A stretch of 58,169 bases of DNA from Sphingopyxis sp. H115 (GCF_001468465.1 NZ_LNSA01000028.1:1-58169), one strand, 5' to 3'; counted from the first letter of the stretch, positions 26,069-35,292 are shown. The notes: generated by a model from the letters alone, not told the origin. Translations and numbers: made by a program.

Positions 26069-27844
26069 TCAATATTGCCGGATGACGTTCAAAAACGCGT
26101 CGCCCCACGCGTCGAGCTTCTTGCCGCCGACGCCCGGAATGTCGGCAAGCGCGCTCCGCGTCGCGGGCCGCTCGCTCGCCATCGCGCGCAGCACTGCGTC
26201 GTGGAAGATTACATAGGGCGGCACATTCGCTTCAGCCGCCAGTTCGCGCCGCATCGCGCGCAGCGCGTCGAACAGCGGATCGCCGACCGGGTTCGCAGCG
26301 GCCCGATCAGCCCGCGAAGCTCTTTGCGTCCGCTTCACCGGCGGCTCCGCCATCAGCACCGGGGTCTCGCCCTTCATCACCGCGCGCCCCGCGGGGCCGA
26401 ACATCAGCCCGCCATGTTCGGTCGTCTCGAGCGCCTCGCGCGCGACGAGCGTGCGGACGAGCGGTTTGATCAGCCGCGCCTCCTCGCCCGCGACGATCCC
26501 GAACACCGACAGCTTGTCGTGCCCGCGGCTCGCGATCCGCTCGTCGCTTCGCCCGGTCAGCACCGCCTCGACATGACCCGCGCCATAGCTTTGGCCCGTG
26601 CGATAGACCGCCGAGAGCAGTTTCTGGGCCAGTACGGTGGCGTCGACTTGGCGCGGTGGATCGAGGCAATTGTCGCAATTTCCGCAGCGTTCGGGCGGAC
26701 TCTCGCCGAAATGGCGGAGCAGCAGCGCGCGGCGGCATTCGACCGTCTCGACCAGCGCGGCGAGCGAATTGAGCCGCGCCCGCTCGCCGGCAAGCCGCGT
26801 TTCGGGCAACTCGCCGAGCCGCATCCGCGCGCGCGCGAAATCCTCGGCGCCCCACAGCATCAGCGCCTCGGCGGGGTCGCCATCGCGCCCCGCGCGCCCG
26901 GTTTCCTGATAATAGCTCTCGATCGATTTCGGGAGGCCGGCGTGCGCGACGAAGCGCACGTCGGGCTTGTCGATCCCCATGCCGAAGGCGACCGTCGCGG
27001 TGACAATGCCGTCCTCCGACGCGACGAAATCATGCTGCACCTGCGCGCGCCGTTCGGGATCGAGCCCGGCGTGATAGGCGGCAACGCCGCGTCCCGTCGC
27101 CGCTGCGAGCTTCGCCGCCATCCGCTCGGTCCCGTCGCGTGTCGGGCAATAGACGATGCCGGGTCCCGGGTTGGCGGCGATGAAGTCGGTGAGCTGTTTC
27201 GCCGGGCTCACGCGCGGCGTTACGCGATAGCGGATATTGGGCCGGTCGAACCCGGCGAGCACAAGTCCTTCGGCGGGAATGCCGAGCTGGACGAGGATAT
27301 CCTCGCGCGTGTGTCTGTCCGCCGTTGCGGTCAACGCAAGCCTCGGCACCGCGGGAAAGGCGTCGAGCAACGGACGCAGAAGCCGGTAATCGGGCCGGAA
27401 ATCATGTCCCCATTCCGAAACGCAATGCGCCTCGTCGATCGCGAACAGCGCGGGCGTGCGCGCTTCCATGAGCGAGCGGAAGCCCTCGCCCGTCGCACGC
27501 TCGGGCGCGATGTAGAGGAGGTCGAGCTGGCCGTCGCGATACGCCTGCCGCGTGTCGGCGAAATCGGCATCGACGCTGGTCAGCGACGCGGCGCGAATCC
27601 CCGCTGCGCGCGCGCCGCGCAGCTGGTCGTGCATCAGCGCGATCAGCGGCGACACGACAACGACGCAGCCGTCCAGCGCGACCGCGGGCAATTGATAGGT
27701 CAGCGACTTGCCCGCCCCCGTCGGCATTACCGCGAGCGTCCGCTCGCCCGCCATCACGCGACCGACGACATCGCCTTGGCGGCCGCGAAAATGGTCGAAA
27801 CCGAAGGTGGATTTGAGCAGCGGGAGGAGCGCGTCGGCGGACAT
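26069..27844 (-). CDS. recQ: ATP-dependent DNA helicase RecQ
   Basis: 591 residues, the usual RecQ length. Superfamily 2 motifs: PTGAGKSL (Walker A, residues 41-48), IDEAHCVSEWGHDFRPDY (DEAH and the aromatic-rich loop), SYYQETGRAGRDG (motif VI). A zinc-binding segment follows (CRRALLLRHF...CGNCDNC), then the winged-helix RQC domain, and an HRDC domain at the end (FDALRAMRRELAAEANVPPYVIF, LADIPGVGGKKLDAWG). It unwinds 3'-5' during recombination repair. It stands alone, convergent with the LacI regulator. Confidence 0.97.
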   Translation of the reverse strand: MSADALLPLLKSTFGFDHFRGRQGDVVGRVMAGERTLAVMPTGAGKSLTYQLPAVALDGCVVVVSPLIALMHDQLRGARAAGIRAASLTSVDADFADTRQAYRDGQLDLLYIAPERATGEGFRSLMEARTPALFAIDEAHCVSEWGHDFRPDYRLLRPLLDAFPAVPRLALTATADRHTREDILVQLGIPAEGLVLAGFDRPNIRYRVTPRVSPAKQLTDFIAANPGPGIVYCPTRDGTERMAAKLAAATGRGVAAYHAGLDPERRAQVQHDFVASEDGIVTATVAFGMGIDKPDVRFVAHAGLPKSIESYYQETGRAGRDGDPAEALMLWGAEDFARARMRLGELPETRLAGERARLNSLAALVETVECRRALLLRHFGESPPERCGNCDNCLDPPRQVDATVLAQKLLSAVYRTGQSYGAGHVEAVLTGRSDERIASRGHDKLSVFGIVAGEEARLIKPLVRTLVAREALETTEHGGLMFGPAGRAVMKGETPVLMAEPPVKRTQRASRADRAAANPVGDPLFDALRAMRRELAAEANVPPYVIFHDAVLRAMASERPATRSALADIPGVGGKKLDAWGDAFLNVIRQY

Positions 27845-27964
27845 TGGAATGGGCGATAGAAATATTGACCCGGCGGGGGAAGCCCAGTCTCGACTATTCC
27901 AGTCCTTTTTTCCTTAGCATCGAGCGAAGTCGGGGTGGATCAAGCCCCGCGTCAGTATCGCGTA

Positions 27965-29989
27965 TCAGGCGGCATGGACCCGCGCATCGTCGCCCTCGCT
28001 GCCGCGGGCTACCGCGCGTCCCGGCCGGCCGATCAGGAAACCCTGCGCCTCGTCGCAGCCCTCGCGGCGTAGCACGTCAAGCTGTTCCGCCGTCTCGATC
28101 CCCTCGGCGAGGATCGGGATCGACAGGCTCTTGCCAAGCGCGAGCACCGCGCGCAGGATCGCGGTAGACTGGATATTGCCCTCCAGCTCGGCAGCAAAAA
28201 AGCGGTCGAGCTTGATCTTGTCGAACGGAAAGGCGCGCAACGTCTCGAGCGAAGAATAGCCGGTGCCGAAATCGTCGAGCGCGACCCCAACGCCGAGCGC
28301 CTTGATCTGCCGCAGCACATGCAGCGCGCGCTCGCGGTCGGCGATGATCGCGGTTTCGGTCAGTTCGATCTCGAGCCGCCGCGGCGGCAGCCCCGTGTCG
28401 AGCAAGATCTGGTGGAACAGCCGCGGCAGGTCGACATGCGCCAGCTGGAGCGGCGAGACATTGACCGCGACCTTCGACTTGTGCGGCCAGCCCGCCGCAT
28501 CGCCGCACGCGCGCCGCATCACCCATTCGCCGAGCGCGAGGATGAAGCCATTCGCCTCGGCGAGCGGGATGAACACCGCCGGCGGGATCGACCCGCGCAC
28601 CGGGTGGGTCCAGCGCAACAGCGCCTCGTATCCGGTAACCTCGCCCGTCGTGACCGAGGTCTGGACCTGGTAATGGACGTCGAGCTGGTCGCGGTCGATC
28701 GCCGCGCGCAGGTCGGTGGCCAGCTCGCGCTGGTCGCGGATCGCCTCGTCGAGCTGCCAGTCGTAATGACAGGGCGCGGTCGCGGCGTCGGCTTTGGCGC
28801 GATACATCGCAAGGTCGGCGTTGTTCGCCAGCATTTCGGCGGTCGCGGCATCGTCGGGAAAAACCGCAACGCCGATGCTCGCGCCCAGCCGCGCCTCGAA
28901 ATCGGGAAAGACGAGTGTCGTCTTGAGCTCGGCGTCGAGTCGCGCGGCGAACGCCACCAGCTGCGTGCGGTCGGTAAAGCGCATCAGCGCGACGAACTCG
29001 TCGCCGCCAAGGCGCGCGACGAATTCATTATGCCCCAGCGTGTCGCGCAACCGCTGCGCAATCCGCGCGAGCACCTCGTCGCCCGCCTTGTGGCCGTGGA
29101 CATCGTTGATTTCCTTGAACCGGTCGAGATCGATCGCGCACAGGCCGACGCGCTCGCCGCTTACCAGCGCCGCGCCGATCTGCCGCGATAGTTCGGCGCG
29201 AAAGGCCGTGCGGTTGGGCAGCCCGGTCAGCGCGTCGTTCATCGCCATCCGCGTCAATTCGCGCATCGCTTCTGACCGCGTCTGGCGATCGAGCATCGCC
29301 GCAAACACGCCCGCCGCGATCACGATCCCGCCGACGAGCACCGTCGCGAGCGCGAGCGCATTAAATTCGGACGGGCGCAGCGGCGTCGCGTCGAGCGCCA
29401 TAGGGGTGATCCGCATCGCGGTCATCGCGAGGAAATGGAGCGAAGCGATCGCGAGAACGATCAGCAGGGTCGCGATCGGAACGCGGTAGCGCACGGCCTT
29501 GCTCGTGCGGAGCGCCGTCAGCGCGGCTGCGGCAAAGGCCATGCCGCTCGCCACCGCGGCGGCGATATAATGGCCGTCCCATGCAACGATCCCGTCGACG
29601 CGGTACGCGGTCATGCCGGTGAAATGCATCGCCGCAATCGCCGCGCCGAACAGCGCGCCGCCGACCGCTCCGAAAATGTCCTTCTTGCCCCATGCGGCGA
29701 CGGCGAAACCGATGAAGGAGCCAACCATCGCGACCATCAGCGATGCAATGGTCAGCACCGGGTCGAGCGTCACCGGCGCCTTCGCCTCGAACGCGAGCAT
29801 CGCGACAAAATGGGTGCACCAGATCGTCGCGCTGGCGGCAACGGCGACAAGGAAGGCCCACGCAATTCCTTGCTTGCGATCAGCGTCGCGCGCGCGCTCG
29901 AACATCTGGACGATCGCAAAGGCGCCGATGCCGCAGATCGCAACCGCCAGCGCCACGAGCCACGGATCGTGGTCGATCGCGATACACAT
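27965..29989 (-). CDS. MHYT-GGDEF-EAL protein (diguanylate cyclase/phosphodiesterase)
   Basis: 674 residues if started at MCIAIDHDPW; a GTG at 30013 is an alternative. Seven or so membrane helices carry three MHYT-type motifs (WCTHFVAMLAF, MHFTGMTAY, LHFLAMTAM), a sensor thought to bind metal and gases such as O2 or NO. Next comes a GGDEF domain with the intact RLGGDEF signature but no RxxD inhibitory site just before it. The EAL domain is also intact: YEALLRW, ELTETAI, LDDFGTGYSSL, DKIKLDRFF and AEGIET. Both catalytic sites look usable, so the protein could make or degrade c-di-GMP. No partner genes are adjacent. Confidence 0.93.
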   Translation of the reverse strand: MCIAIDHDPWLVALAVAICGIGAFAIVQMFERARDADRKQGIAWAFLVAVAASATIWCTHFVAMLAFEAKAPVTLDPVLTIASLMVAMVGSFIGFAVAAWGKKDIFGAVGGALFGAAIAAMHFTGMTAYRVDGIVAWDGHYIAAAVASGMAFAAAALTALRTSKAVRYRVPIATLLIVLAIASLHFLAMTAMRITPMALDATPLRPSEFNALALATVLVGGIVIAAGVFAAMLDRQTRSEAMRELTRMAMNDALTGLPNRTAFRAELSRQIGAALVSGERVGLCAIDLDRFKEINDVHGHKAGDEVLARIAQRLRDTLGHNEFVARLGGDEFVALMRFTDRTQLVAFAARLDAELKTTLVFPDFEARLGASIGVAVFPDDAATAEMLANNADLAMYRAKADAATAPCHYDWQLDEAIRDQRELATDLRAAIDRDQLDVHYQVQTSVTTGEVTGYEALLRWTHPVRGSIPPAVFIPLAEANGFILALGEWVMRRACGDAAGWPHKSKVAVNVSPLQLAHVDLPRLFHQILLDTGLPPRRLEIELTETAIIADRERALHVLRQIKALGVGVALDDFGTGYSSLETLRAFPFDKIKLDRFFAAELEGNIQSTAILRAVLALGKSLSIPILAEGIETAEQLDVLRREGCDEAQGFLIGRPGRAVARGSEGDDARVHAA

Positions 29990-30078
29990 CGCCAGCCTGA
30001 TCAAGAAACCCACCTTTCGCGTCGAACATCCGCCCGTGATGCGGGCGGGTCCCCGGAGGTCCAATTGGTGGAAATCAC

Positions 30079-30092
30079 TTACAAAAATGTAA
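30079..30092. promoter_or_regulatory. Palindrome upstream of the MHYT-GGDEF-EAL gene
   Basis: TTACA-AAAA-TGTAA is a 5-bp dyad about 90 bp upstream of the signalling gene's ATG and 20 bp beyond the end of the ABC exporter gene. It could be an operator or a weak transcription end; no T tract follows on the minus strand. Confidence 0.25.
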
Positions 30093-30112
30093 ACGCCGGG
30101 GCTGGCGCATGG

Positions 30113-31933
30113 TCAGGCCTCGACGGTGCCCTCGTCGCGCTCCGCCTGCTGCCGCGCCCACATATCGGCGTACAGCCCGCGCATGGCGAGCAACTGGTCG
30201 TGCGTCCCCGTTTCGGCAACACGGCCCTTTTCCAGCACGATGATGCGGTCGGCACCCGTCACCGTCGACAGGCGGTGCGCTATCACCAGCGTCGTGCGCC
30301 GCGCCGCGATACGGTCGAGCGTGTCCTGGATCGCCGCTTCGGTACGACTGTCGAGCGCGCTCGTCGCTTCATCGAGGATCAGCAGCGGCGGATTCTTGAG
30401 CAGGGTGCGTGCGATCGCCACACGTTGTTTCTCACCGCCCGACAGCTTGAGCCCGCGTTCGCCGACCTCGGTGTCATAGCCTTGCGGCAGCAATGCAATG
30501 AAGCTGTCGATCGCCGCGCCTTCGGCCGCTGCCGCAATCTCCACGGCGGTCGCGCCTTCGCGGCCATAAGCAATATTATAGCCGATACTGTCGTTGAACA
30601 GCACCGTATCCTGCGGAACGATCCCGATTTCGGCGCGCAGGCTGTTTTGCGTGACCTGCGATATATCCTGACGATCGATCAGGATGCGTCCCCCCTGCGG
30701 ATCGTAGAAGCGGAACAGCAGCCGCGCGATCGTCGACTTGCCCGCGCCCGAAGGGCCGACGATGGCCAGCGTCTCGCCCGCGCCGATCGCGAAGCTCACG
30801 CCGTTAAGGATCGTGCGGTCTGGTTCGTAGCCGAACACCACATTCTCGAACGCCACCGCGCCGCCGCTCACCGCCAAGGGTGCGGCGCCCGGCGCGTCCG
30901 AAATCTCGGGCGGCGTGTCGATCAGGCGGAACATCGCCTCCATATCGATCAGCCCCTGCCGGATCACGCGATAGACCATGCCGAGCATGTCGAGCGGACG
31001 GAACAGCTGCGCGAGCAGCGTATTCACCAGCACGACGTCGCCGACCTTAAACTCGCCGACCGACCAGCCCCACACCGTATAGGCCATCGCCCCCGCGAGC
31101 GCGGCGTTGGTGATCAGGCTCTGCCCGATGTTGAGCCACGCGAGGCTGTTCTCGCTCTTCACCGCGGCGCGCGCATATTGATCGGCGACGTCGCGATAGC
31201 GCGCTTCCTCGCGCTCCTCGGCGCCGAAATATTTGACCGTTTCGTAGTTCAAGAGGCTGTCGACGCTGCGCCCGATCGTCAGCGTGTCGAGGTCGTTCAT
31301 CCGGGTGCGCAGCGCGTTGCGCCAGTCGGTCACCTTGCGCGTGAAGATGATATAGACGACCACCATCAGCGCGGTCGCGCTCGCCAGGCCGAAACTGAAC
31401 TTGGTCCAGAAGATGATCAGCACCGCCGCGAGTTCGATCACCGTCGGCGCGATGTTGAACAGCAGGAAATAGAGCATCGTGTCGATGCTCTTCGTGCCGC
31501 GCTCGATCACCTTTGTCACTTCGCCCGTCCGCCGCGCAAGGTGGAAGCGCAGGCTCAGCGCATGAAGGTGGCTGAAGGTCGTAATCGCGAGTTCGCGCGT
31601 CGCATCCTGCCCGACGCGCTCGAACACGACATTGCGCAAATTGTCGAACAGCACCCCGGCAAAGCGCGCGCCGGCGTAAGCGAGCACTAGCCCGATCGCG
31701 AGCGCGACGCCCTCTTCCATCCCCGGCGCCATGCGGTCGATCGCGGCGCCATAGAGGAAGCCCATCGACAGCTGCACACCCTTCGACGCCAGCACAATTA
31801 GCCCGGCAAGGACGATACGCAGCTTCGCCTCGCGCTGCCCCGCGGGCCACAGATAGGGAAGGAAGCGCCTCAGCGTCGCAAGGACGGGCGGTTCGCGATT
31901 GGTCTCGGCTGAGGTGGAGGTATCGGGAGGCAT
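30113..31933 (-). CDS. Atm1/HMT1-type ABC exporter, fused permease-ATPase
   Basis: 606 residues: six membrane helices, then a nucleotide-binding domain with Walker A GPSGAGKST, signature LSGGEKQR and Walker B LLILDEATSALD. The segment NYETVKYFGAEEREEARY in the transmembrane part is diagnostic of the Atm1/ABCB7 half-transporters. Bacterial Atm1 homologues export glutathione-conjugated metals or related thiol compounds across the inner membrane and protect against heavy metals. The active form is a homodimer. It is transcribed toward the MHYT protein gene, but a 123-bp gap separates them. Confidence 0.93.
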   Translation of the reverse strand: MPPDTSTSAETNREPPVLATLRRFLPYLWPAGQREAKLRIVLAGLIVLASKGVQLSMGFLYGAAIDRMAPGMEEGVALAIGLVLAYAGARFAGVLFDNLRNVVFERVGQDATRELAITTFSHLHALSLRFHLARRTGEVTKVIERGTKSIDTMLYFLLFNIAPTVIELAAVLIIFWTKFSFGLASATALMVVVYIIFTRKVTDWRNALRTRMNDLDTLTIGRSVDSLLNYETVKYFGAEEREEARYRDVADQYARAAVKSENSLAWLNIGQSLITNAALAGAMAYTVWGWSVGEFKVGDVVLVNTLLAQLFRPLDMLGMVYRVIRQGLIDMEAMFRLIDTPPEISDAPGAAPLAVSGGAVAFENVVFGYEPDRTILNGVSFAIGAGETLAIVGPSGAGKSTIARLLFRFYDPQGGRILIDRQDISQVTQNSLRAEIGIVPQDTVLFNDSIGYNIAYGREGATAVEIAAAAEGAAIDSFIALLPQGYDTEVGERGLKLSGGEKQRVAIARTLLKNPPLLILDEATSALDSRTEAAIQDTLDRIAARRTTLVIAHRLSTVTGADRIIVLEKGRVAETGTHDQLLAMRGLYADMWARQQAERDEGTVEA

Positions 31934-32001
31934 GGACGCCCCATGTAGGACGCCAAACCCATTCCGCCAATGTCTGGGGTCGAGGGCCTAGGGTCAGGAC
32001 C

Positions 32002-32151
32002 CTAGCGCGAGTGGCGGTACCCCGCGCGCGCGATGATGCGATCGATCAGCCGCCGTTCCTCGGATGTCGGGGTCGGCACGATCGCCTCGGGCGGCTCCTG
32101 ACGACGGCCGAACAACGGACGCCGGGGCGGGACGATGGGGGAAAAGCGCAT
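32002..32151 (-). CDS. Small basic hypothetical protein
   Basis: 49 codons starting at the ATG at 32151 (MRFSPIVPPRRPL). The product is proline- and arginine-rich with a short C-terminal helix (EERRLIDRIIARAG). There is no convincing ribosome binding site. It occupies the place after lptA where alphaproteobacteria usually have lptB. Coding is possible but unproven. Confidence 0.4.
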   Translation of the reverse strand: MRFSPIVPPRRPLFGRRQEPPEAIVPTPTSEERRLIDRIIARAGYRHSR

Positions 32152-32256
32152 GGGGGCTCGCTTTCTATGTGCGGCGTCGCCCCCCGGCACCGCAAGTGGA
32201 TCTGGTCCCCGCGCCATGGTGAAGGCGCGTGGTTGCAGTCCGGTAAAGCGCGCTGG

Positions 32257-32832
32257 TTACTGCTTTCTTTCCGGTACCGTGAAAGTGCCGGTCACGCGGC
32301 CGCCGGTGCCGCCCTGCACCGGATTGCCGTCGGGTCCGCGCGCCGCGCCGCGCCCGTCGACCGTCGCGCGGCCGCTGTTGAGGTCGATCACCATGCGCCC
32401 GCCGCGCAGCTGGTTGCCGCGCTGGCGAAGCTCGACATTGCCGACCATCGTGATCAGCCGCCGATCGAGGTCGTATATGGCGACGTTGCCCGACGCGCGT
32501 TCGTCGCCCTTGGTCACGACGACGCCGCCCGTTGCGTCGAGCCGGTTGACGTCGGTGCCGCCAGCGCGCGTGTAGGCGACCGTCATCCGCGCCGCGGTCA
32601 AGGTCATGCCCGCCTGCGTCACGCGGACATTGCCCGAGATGACGACGCGGTCGGCGCGATCCTGCACCTCGATGCTGTTCGCGGCGAAATCGACCGGGGC
32701 ATTGCTGTTGTGATTCGCGAGCGCCTGCGCCCGGGCGCTGTCGCCGCTGCCCGCCGACAGGATCGCGAGGCTGGTCAGGACAAAGCCTGTCCCCGCGAGC
32801 GCCATGCTCTTCATCGTCCAGAGCCGGTTCAT
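32257..32832 (-). CDS. lptA: LptA, periplasmic lipopolysaccharide transport protein
   Basis: 191 residues with an N-terminal signal-like segment (MALAGTGFVLTSLAILSAG). The body is an OstA-type beta-jellyroll: VDFAANSIEVQDRADRVVISGNVRVTQAGMTLTA and DLDRRLITMVGNVELRQRGNQLRGGRMVIDL. LptA strands polymerise into the periplasmic bridge that carries lipopolysaccharide from LptC to LptD. The ATG overlaps the lptC stop (ATGA), so the two are translationally coupled. Confidence 0.9.
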   Translation of the reverse strand: MNRLWTMKSMALAGTGFVLTSLAILSAGSGDSARAQALANHNSNAPVDFAANSIEVQDRADRVVISGNVRVTQAGMTLTAARMTVAYTRAGGTDVNRLDATGGVVVTKGDERASGNVAIYDLDRRLITMVGNVELRQRGNQLRGGRMVIDLNSGRATVDGRGAARGPDGNPVQGGTGGRVTGTFTVPERKQ

Positions 32833-33467
32833 TTGAGCACTCCCTGATTGATCCTGAGCCGCGCATTGCCCTCGAGGCGCACGATCCGCTTGTCGAGGTC
32901 GGCGGACAGGCGGTTGGCCGAGAAGGGGCCGATGTTGAGCGCGCCGTCGACGCCGCCGGTGCCGACCAGCGTCCGCGTCTTCAGGTCGACCGCGACATTG
33001 CTCGCGTCGATCCGGTACCCGCCGGCGCTTTTGACCTGCACCAGCCCCGGCACCGCAACCTTTTCGGTATCCATATTATAGGCGCTGTCACGCGCAACGA
33101 TCGTTGCCGGCCCGTCGTCGAGACGGATCGCGCCCGACAGGTCGGTCATCCGCACGATCGGTTCGGCCGAGCTTTTTTGCACCGCGCTGCCCGCGAGCAG
33201 GGCAAAGGGCTGCCCCTTTGCATCTTGGCCGCGATATTCGGCGCGCGTCACCTTCATCCGTTCGCTCGCCATATCGACCTTGTCCTTGGCGAGCAGGAAG
33301 CTGATCTCTGTGCGCTGGGTAAAGGGCGAAAAAACCAGCACCGCCGCGACGACCCCGATCACCAGCGGCAGGCCGAAACGCAGGATGCGCACGACCTTGT
33401 CGTGGCTCGAGCCGCTCGCCGCCCACATGCGGCGCATCGTGCGGTCAAGATCGGCGCGTTCGGACAT
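32829..33467 (-). CDS. lptC: LptC, lipopolysaccharide export protein
   Basis: 212 residues from the ATG at 33467. An N-terminal membrane helix (ILRFGLPLVIGVVAAVLVF) precedes a periplasmic LptC fold: MKVTRAEYRGQDAKGQPFALLAGSAVQ, NMDTEKVAVPG, YRIDASNVAVDLKTRTLVGTGGVDG. LptC anchors the periplasmic bridge to LptBFG. It lies between the RNase D gene and lptA, the arrangement normal for alphaproteobacteria. Length is at the upper end for LptC. Confidence 0.9.
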   Translation of the reverse strand: MSERADLDRTMRRMWAASGSSHDKVVRILRFGLPLVIGVVAAVLVFSPFTQRTEISFLLAKDKVDMASERMKVTRAEYRGQDAKGQPFALLAGSAVQKSSAEPIVRMTDLSGAIRLDDGPATIVARDSAYNMDTEKVAVPGLVQVKSAGGYRIDASNVAVDLKTRTLVGTGGVDGALNIGPFSANRLSADLDKRIVRLEGNARLRINQGVLK

Positions 33468-33486
33468 CCGTCTACCTTCCAGGGGC

Positions 33487-34104
33487 TCAACTATGCGCGA
33501 AAATGTCGGCTTCGGGCCAGCCGGCCAGATCGAGCGCGGCGCGCGTCGGCAGGAAGTCGAAACAGGCCTGTGCAAGGCTGGTGCGGCCTTCGCGCGCGAG
33601 CCGCAGGTCGAGAATCTCTTTCATCGCGTGGAGGAAGCGGACGTCGCTCGCCGCATAGTCGCGCTGCGCGTCGGACAGTTCGGCGGCGCCCCAATCGCTC
33701 GACTGCTGCTGCTTTGATACCTCCTGCCCCAGCAGTTCGCGCACCAATTCCTTGAGGCCGTGGCGGTCGGTATAGGTGCGGATCAGCTTCGAGGCGATCT
33801 TGGTGCAATAGACGGGCGCGGTGACGACGCCAAGCGCCTGTTGCAGCGCCGCAATGTCGAACCGCGCAAAGTGGAACAGCTTCAGCCGCGCGGGATCGGT
33901 CAATATCGCTTTCAGCACCGGCGCGTCATAGGCGCTGCCCGCCTTGAAGCGGACGAGATGCTCGTCGCCTGACCCGTCGCTGATCTGGACGAGGCACAGC
34001 CGGTCGCGCAATGGATTGAGGCCCATGGTCTCGGTATCGACAGCGACGGCGCCCGGGCCAAGCACGCCCTCAGGCAAATCTTCTTCATGGAAATAGACAG
34101 TCAT
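33487..34104 (-). CDS. rnd: Ribonuclease D-like 3'-5' exonuclease
   Basis: 205 residues from MTVYFHEEDL. DEDDy exonuclease motifs are present: DTETMGL (Exo I), FHFARFDIAAL (Exo II) and DYAASDVRFL (Exo III, with the catalytic tyrosine). It lacks the HRDC domains of the E. coli protein, making it the short alphaproteobacterial form involved in RNA 3'-end trimming. It is first in the minus-strand group with lptC and lptA, a conserved gene order. Genes 19 bp apart suggest an operon. Confidence 0.92.
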   Translation of the reverse strand: MTVYFHEEDLPEGVLGPGAVAVDTETMGLNPLRDRLCLVQISDGSGDEHLVRFKAGSAYDAPVLKAILTDPARLKLFHFARFDIAALQQALGVVTAPVYCTKIASKLIRTYTDRHGLKELVRELLGQEVSKQQQSSDWGAAELSDAQRDYAASDVRFLHAMKEILDLRLAREGRTSLAQACFDFLPTRAALDLAGWPEADIFAHS

Positions 34105-34367
34105 GCGCTTCGCCTTAGGCCAAGCCGCCGTGCCGCTCAATGACTGGTTTTTGCACGCGTCGCCTACCCGCGGCCGCCCCCCGGCAAAACGTATGTTACA
34201 CGGCTTCGCGAGGTTGAATTTTCTGTTCGCAGAGCGCGTCGATATAGGCTATATATTGCGCCGTTAGCGGCACGGGGCGAGTCTGTGCCCATGGTGAACT
34301 GCGTCCCCGTCCGGCGCAAGGCGCCGATCGAATGGGTGATGGACGAACCGAAAGCGACTATTAGACA
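34105..34367. promoter_or_regulatory. Promoter and leader region of the cold-shock-type gene
   Basis: 263 bp between divergent rnd and the double cold-shock-domain gene. An AT-rich block TATAGGCTATATATT at 34243-34257 could supply a -10 element for the plus strand, leaving a leader of about 100 bases, as in many cold-shock genes. No canonical -35 is evident, so the assignment is tentative. Confidence 0.35.
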
Positions 34368-35147
34368 ATGAGTTTCAACAAGGATCGCCGCGGCCAGCGG
34401 GGGCGCGGTAAGCGCGACGATTTCGGCAATTTCGACAGCTTTGAACCGGCGCCCTATGGTGGCGACAGTTACGGCGGCGGACGCGGCGGCTTCGGCGACC
34501 GCGATCGCGGCGGCTTCGGCGGTGGGGACCGCGGCGGCTTCGGCGGTGGTGATCGCGGCGGCGGCTTCGGCGGCGGTGACCGTGGTGGCTTCGGCGGCGG
34601 TCGTGGCGGCGGCATGCCGGCGCAGGTCGTTGGCGAAGGTCAGGGCACGGTGAAATTCTTCAATCCGTCGAAGGGCTTCGGCTTCGTCGCACGCGACGAC
34701 GGCGGCGAGGATGTGTTCGTCCACATCAGCGCGGTCGAACAGGCCGGGCTCCAAGGCCTTGCCTCGGGCCAGCCGCTCGGCTTCACACTTGTCGAACGCA
34801 ACGGCAAGGTGTCGGCCATCGATCTCAAGATCGAAGGCGAACCGATGCCGATCGAGGAATCCGCACCGCGTCGCGACGATCGCGGCCCGGGCGGCGCCGG
34901 CGGCGCGCGCGGCCGTCGCCAGCTGACGGGCGAGCGTACCTCGGGTACCGTCAAATTCTTCAACACGACGAAGGGCTTCGGCTTTATCGCGCGTGACGAT
35001 GGGCAGGCCGACGCCTTCGTGCACATCAGCGCGGTGCAGCGTGCCGGCATGACCGGCCTCGACGAAGGCGACCGCGTCGCGTTCGACATCGAAGTCGACG
35101 ACCGCGGCAAGTTCGCGGCGGTGAATATCCAGCCGCATCAAGACTGA
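34368..35147 (+). CDS. RGG-rich protein with two cold-shock domains
   Basis: 259 residues, far longer than the usual 70-residue CspA. Three parts are clear: a basic N-terminus (MSFNKDRRGQRGRGKRDD), a Gly/Arg/Phe tract at residues 36-82 built of GGFGGGDR-like units, and two cold-shock domains. Domain one (about 89-155) has GTVKFFNPSKGFGFVARD and VFVHIS; domain two (about 188-255) has GTVKFFNTTKGFGFIARD and AFVHIS, so both RNA-binding motifs (RNP1, RNP2) are intact. It likely binds single-stranded RNA or DNA as a chaperone. A strong terminator follows, so it is monocistronic. The RGG tract resembles disordered regions of RNA-binding proteins. Confidence 0.92.
   Translation: MSFNKDRRGQRGRGKRDDFGNFDSFEPAPYGGDSYGGGRGGFGDRDRGGFGGGDRGGFGGGDRGGGFGGGDRGGFGGGRGGGMPAQVVGEGQGTVKFFNPSKGFGFVARDDGGEDVFVHISAVEQAGLQGLASGQPLGFTLVERNGKVSAIDLKIEGEPMPIEESAPRRDDRGPGGAGGARGRRQLTGERTSGTVKFFNTTKGFGFIARDDGQADAFVHISAVQRAGMTGLDEGDRVAFDIEVDDRGKFAAVNIQPHQD
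34473..34613 (+). repeat. In-frame tandem repeat encoding GGFGGGDR-like units
   Basis: Degenerate 24-base units encoding GGFGGGDR or GGFGGGDRG are repeated several times (positions about 34490-34600) within the cold-shock protein gene. The DNA repeats are close enough that replication slippage could vary copy number. Confidence 0.75.
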
Positions 35148-35171
35148 TCGGCGGGATAATCCGCAAAACGG

Positions 35172-35200
35172 AAAAGGGCGGCTTTGGGCCGCCCTTTTTA
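35172..35200 (+). terminator. Rho-independent terminator after the cold-shock-type gene
   Basis: GGGCGGC at 35176-35182 pairs with GCCGCCC at 35188-35194 around a five-base loop. The stem is extended by AAAA opposite TTTT, and a T tract follows (TTTTTATTT). It lies 25 bp after the stop codon. Confidence 0.93.
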
Positions 35201-35292
35201 TTTGCGAAAAGAGCCGAAAGCGAACGTCCGTCCTCCGACCCCGAAACCGCCACATCTTGCGGCGCTCCGCCCGCAGGATTACTCCGGATGGC

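Noticed and set aside
29435..31690. Plus-strand ORF of 751 codons opposite the ABC exporter and MHYT gene
   Set aside because: Arg/His-rich nonsense composition; both opposite-strand genes have intact family motifs.
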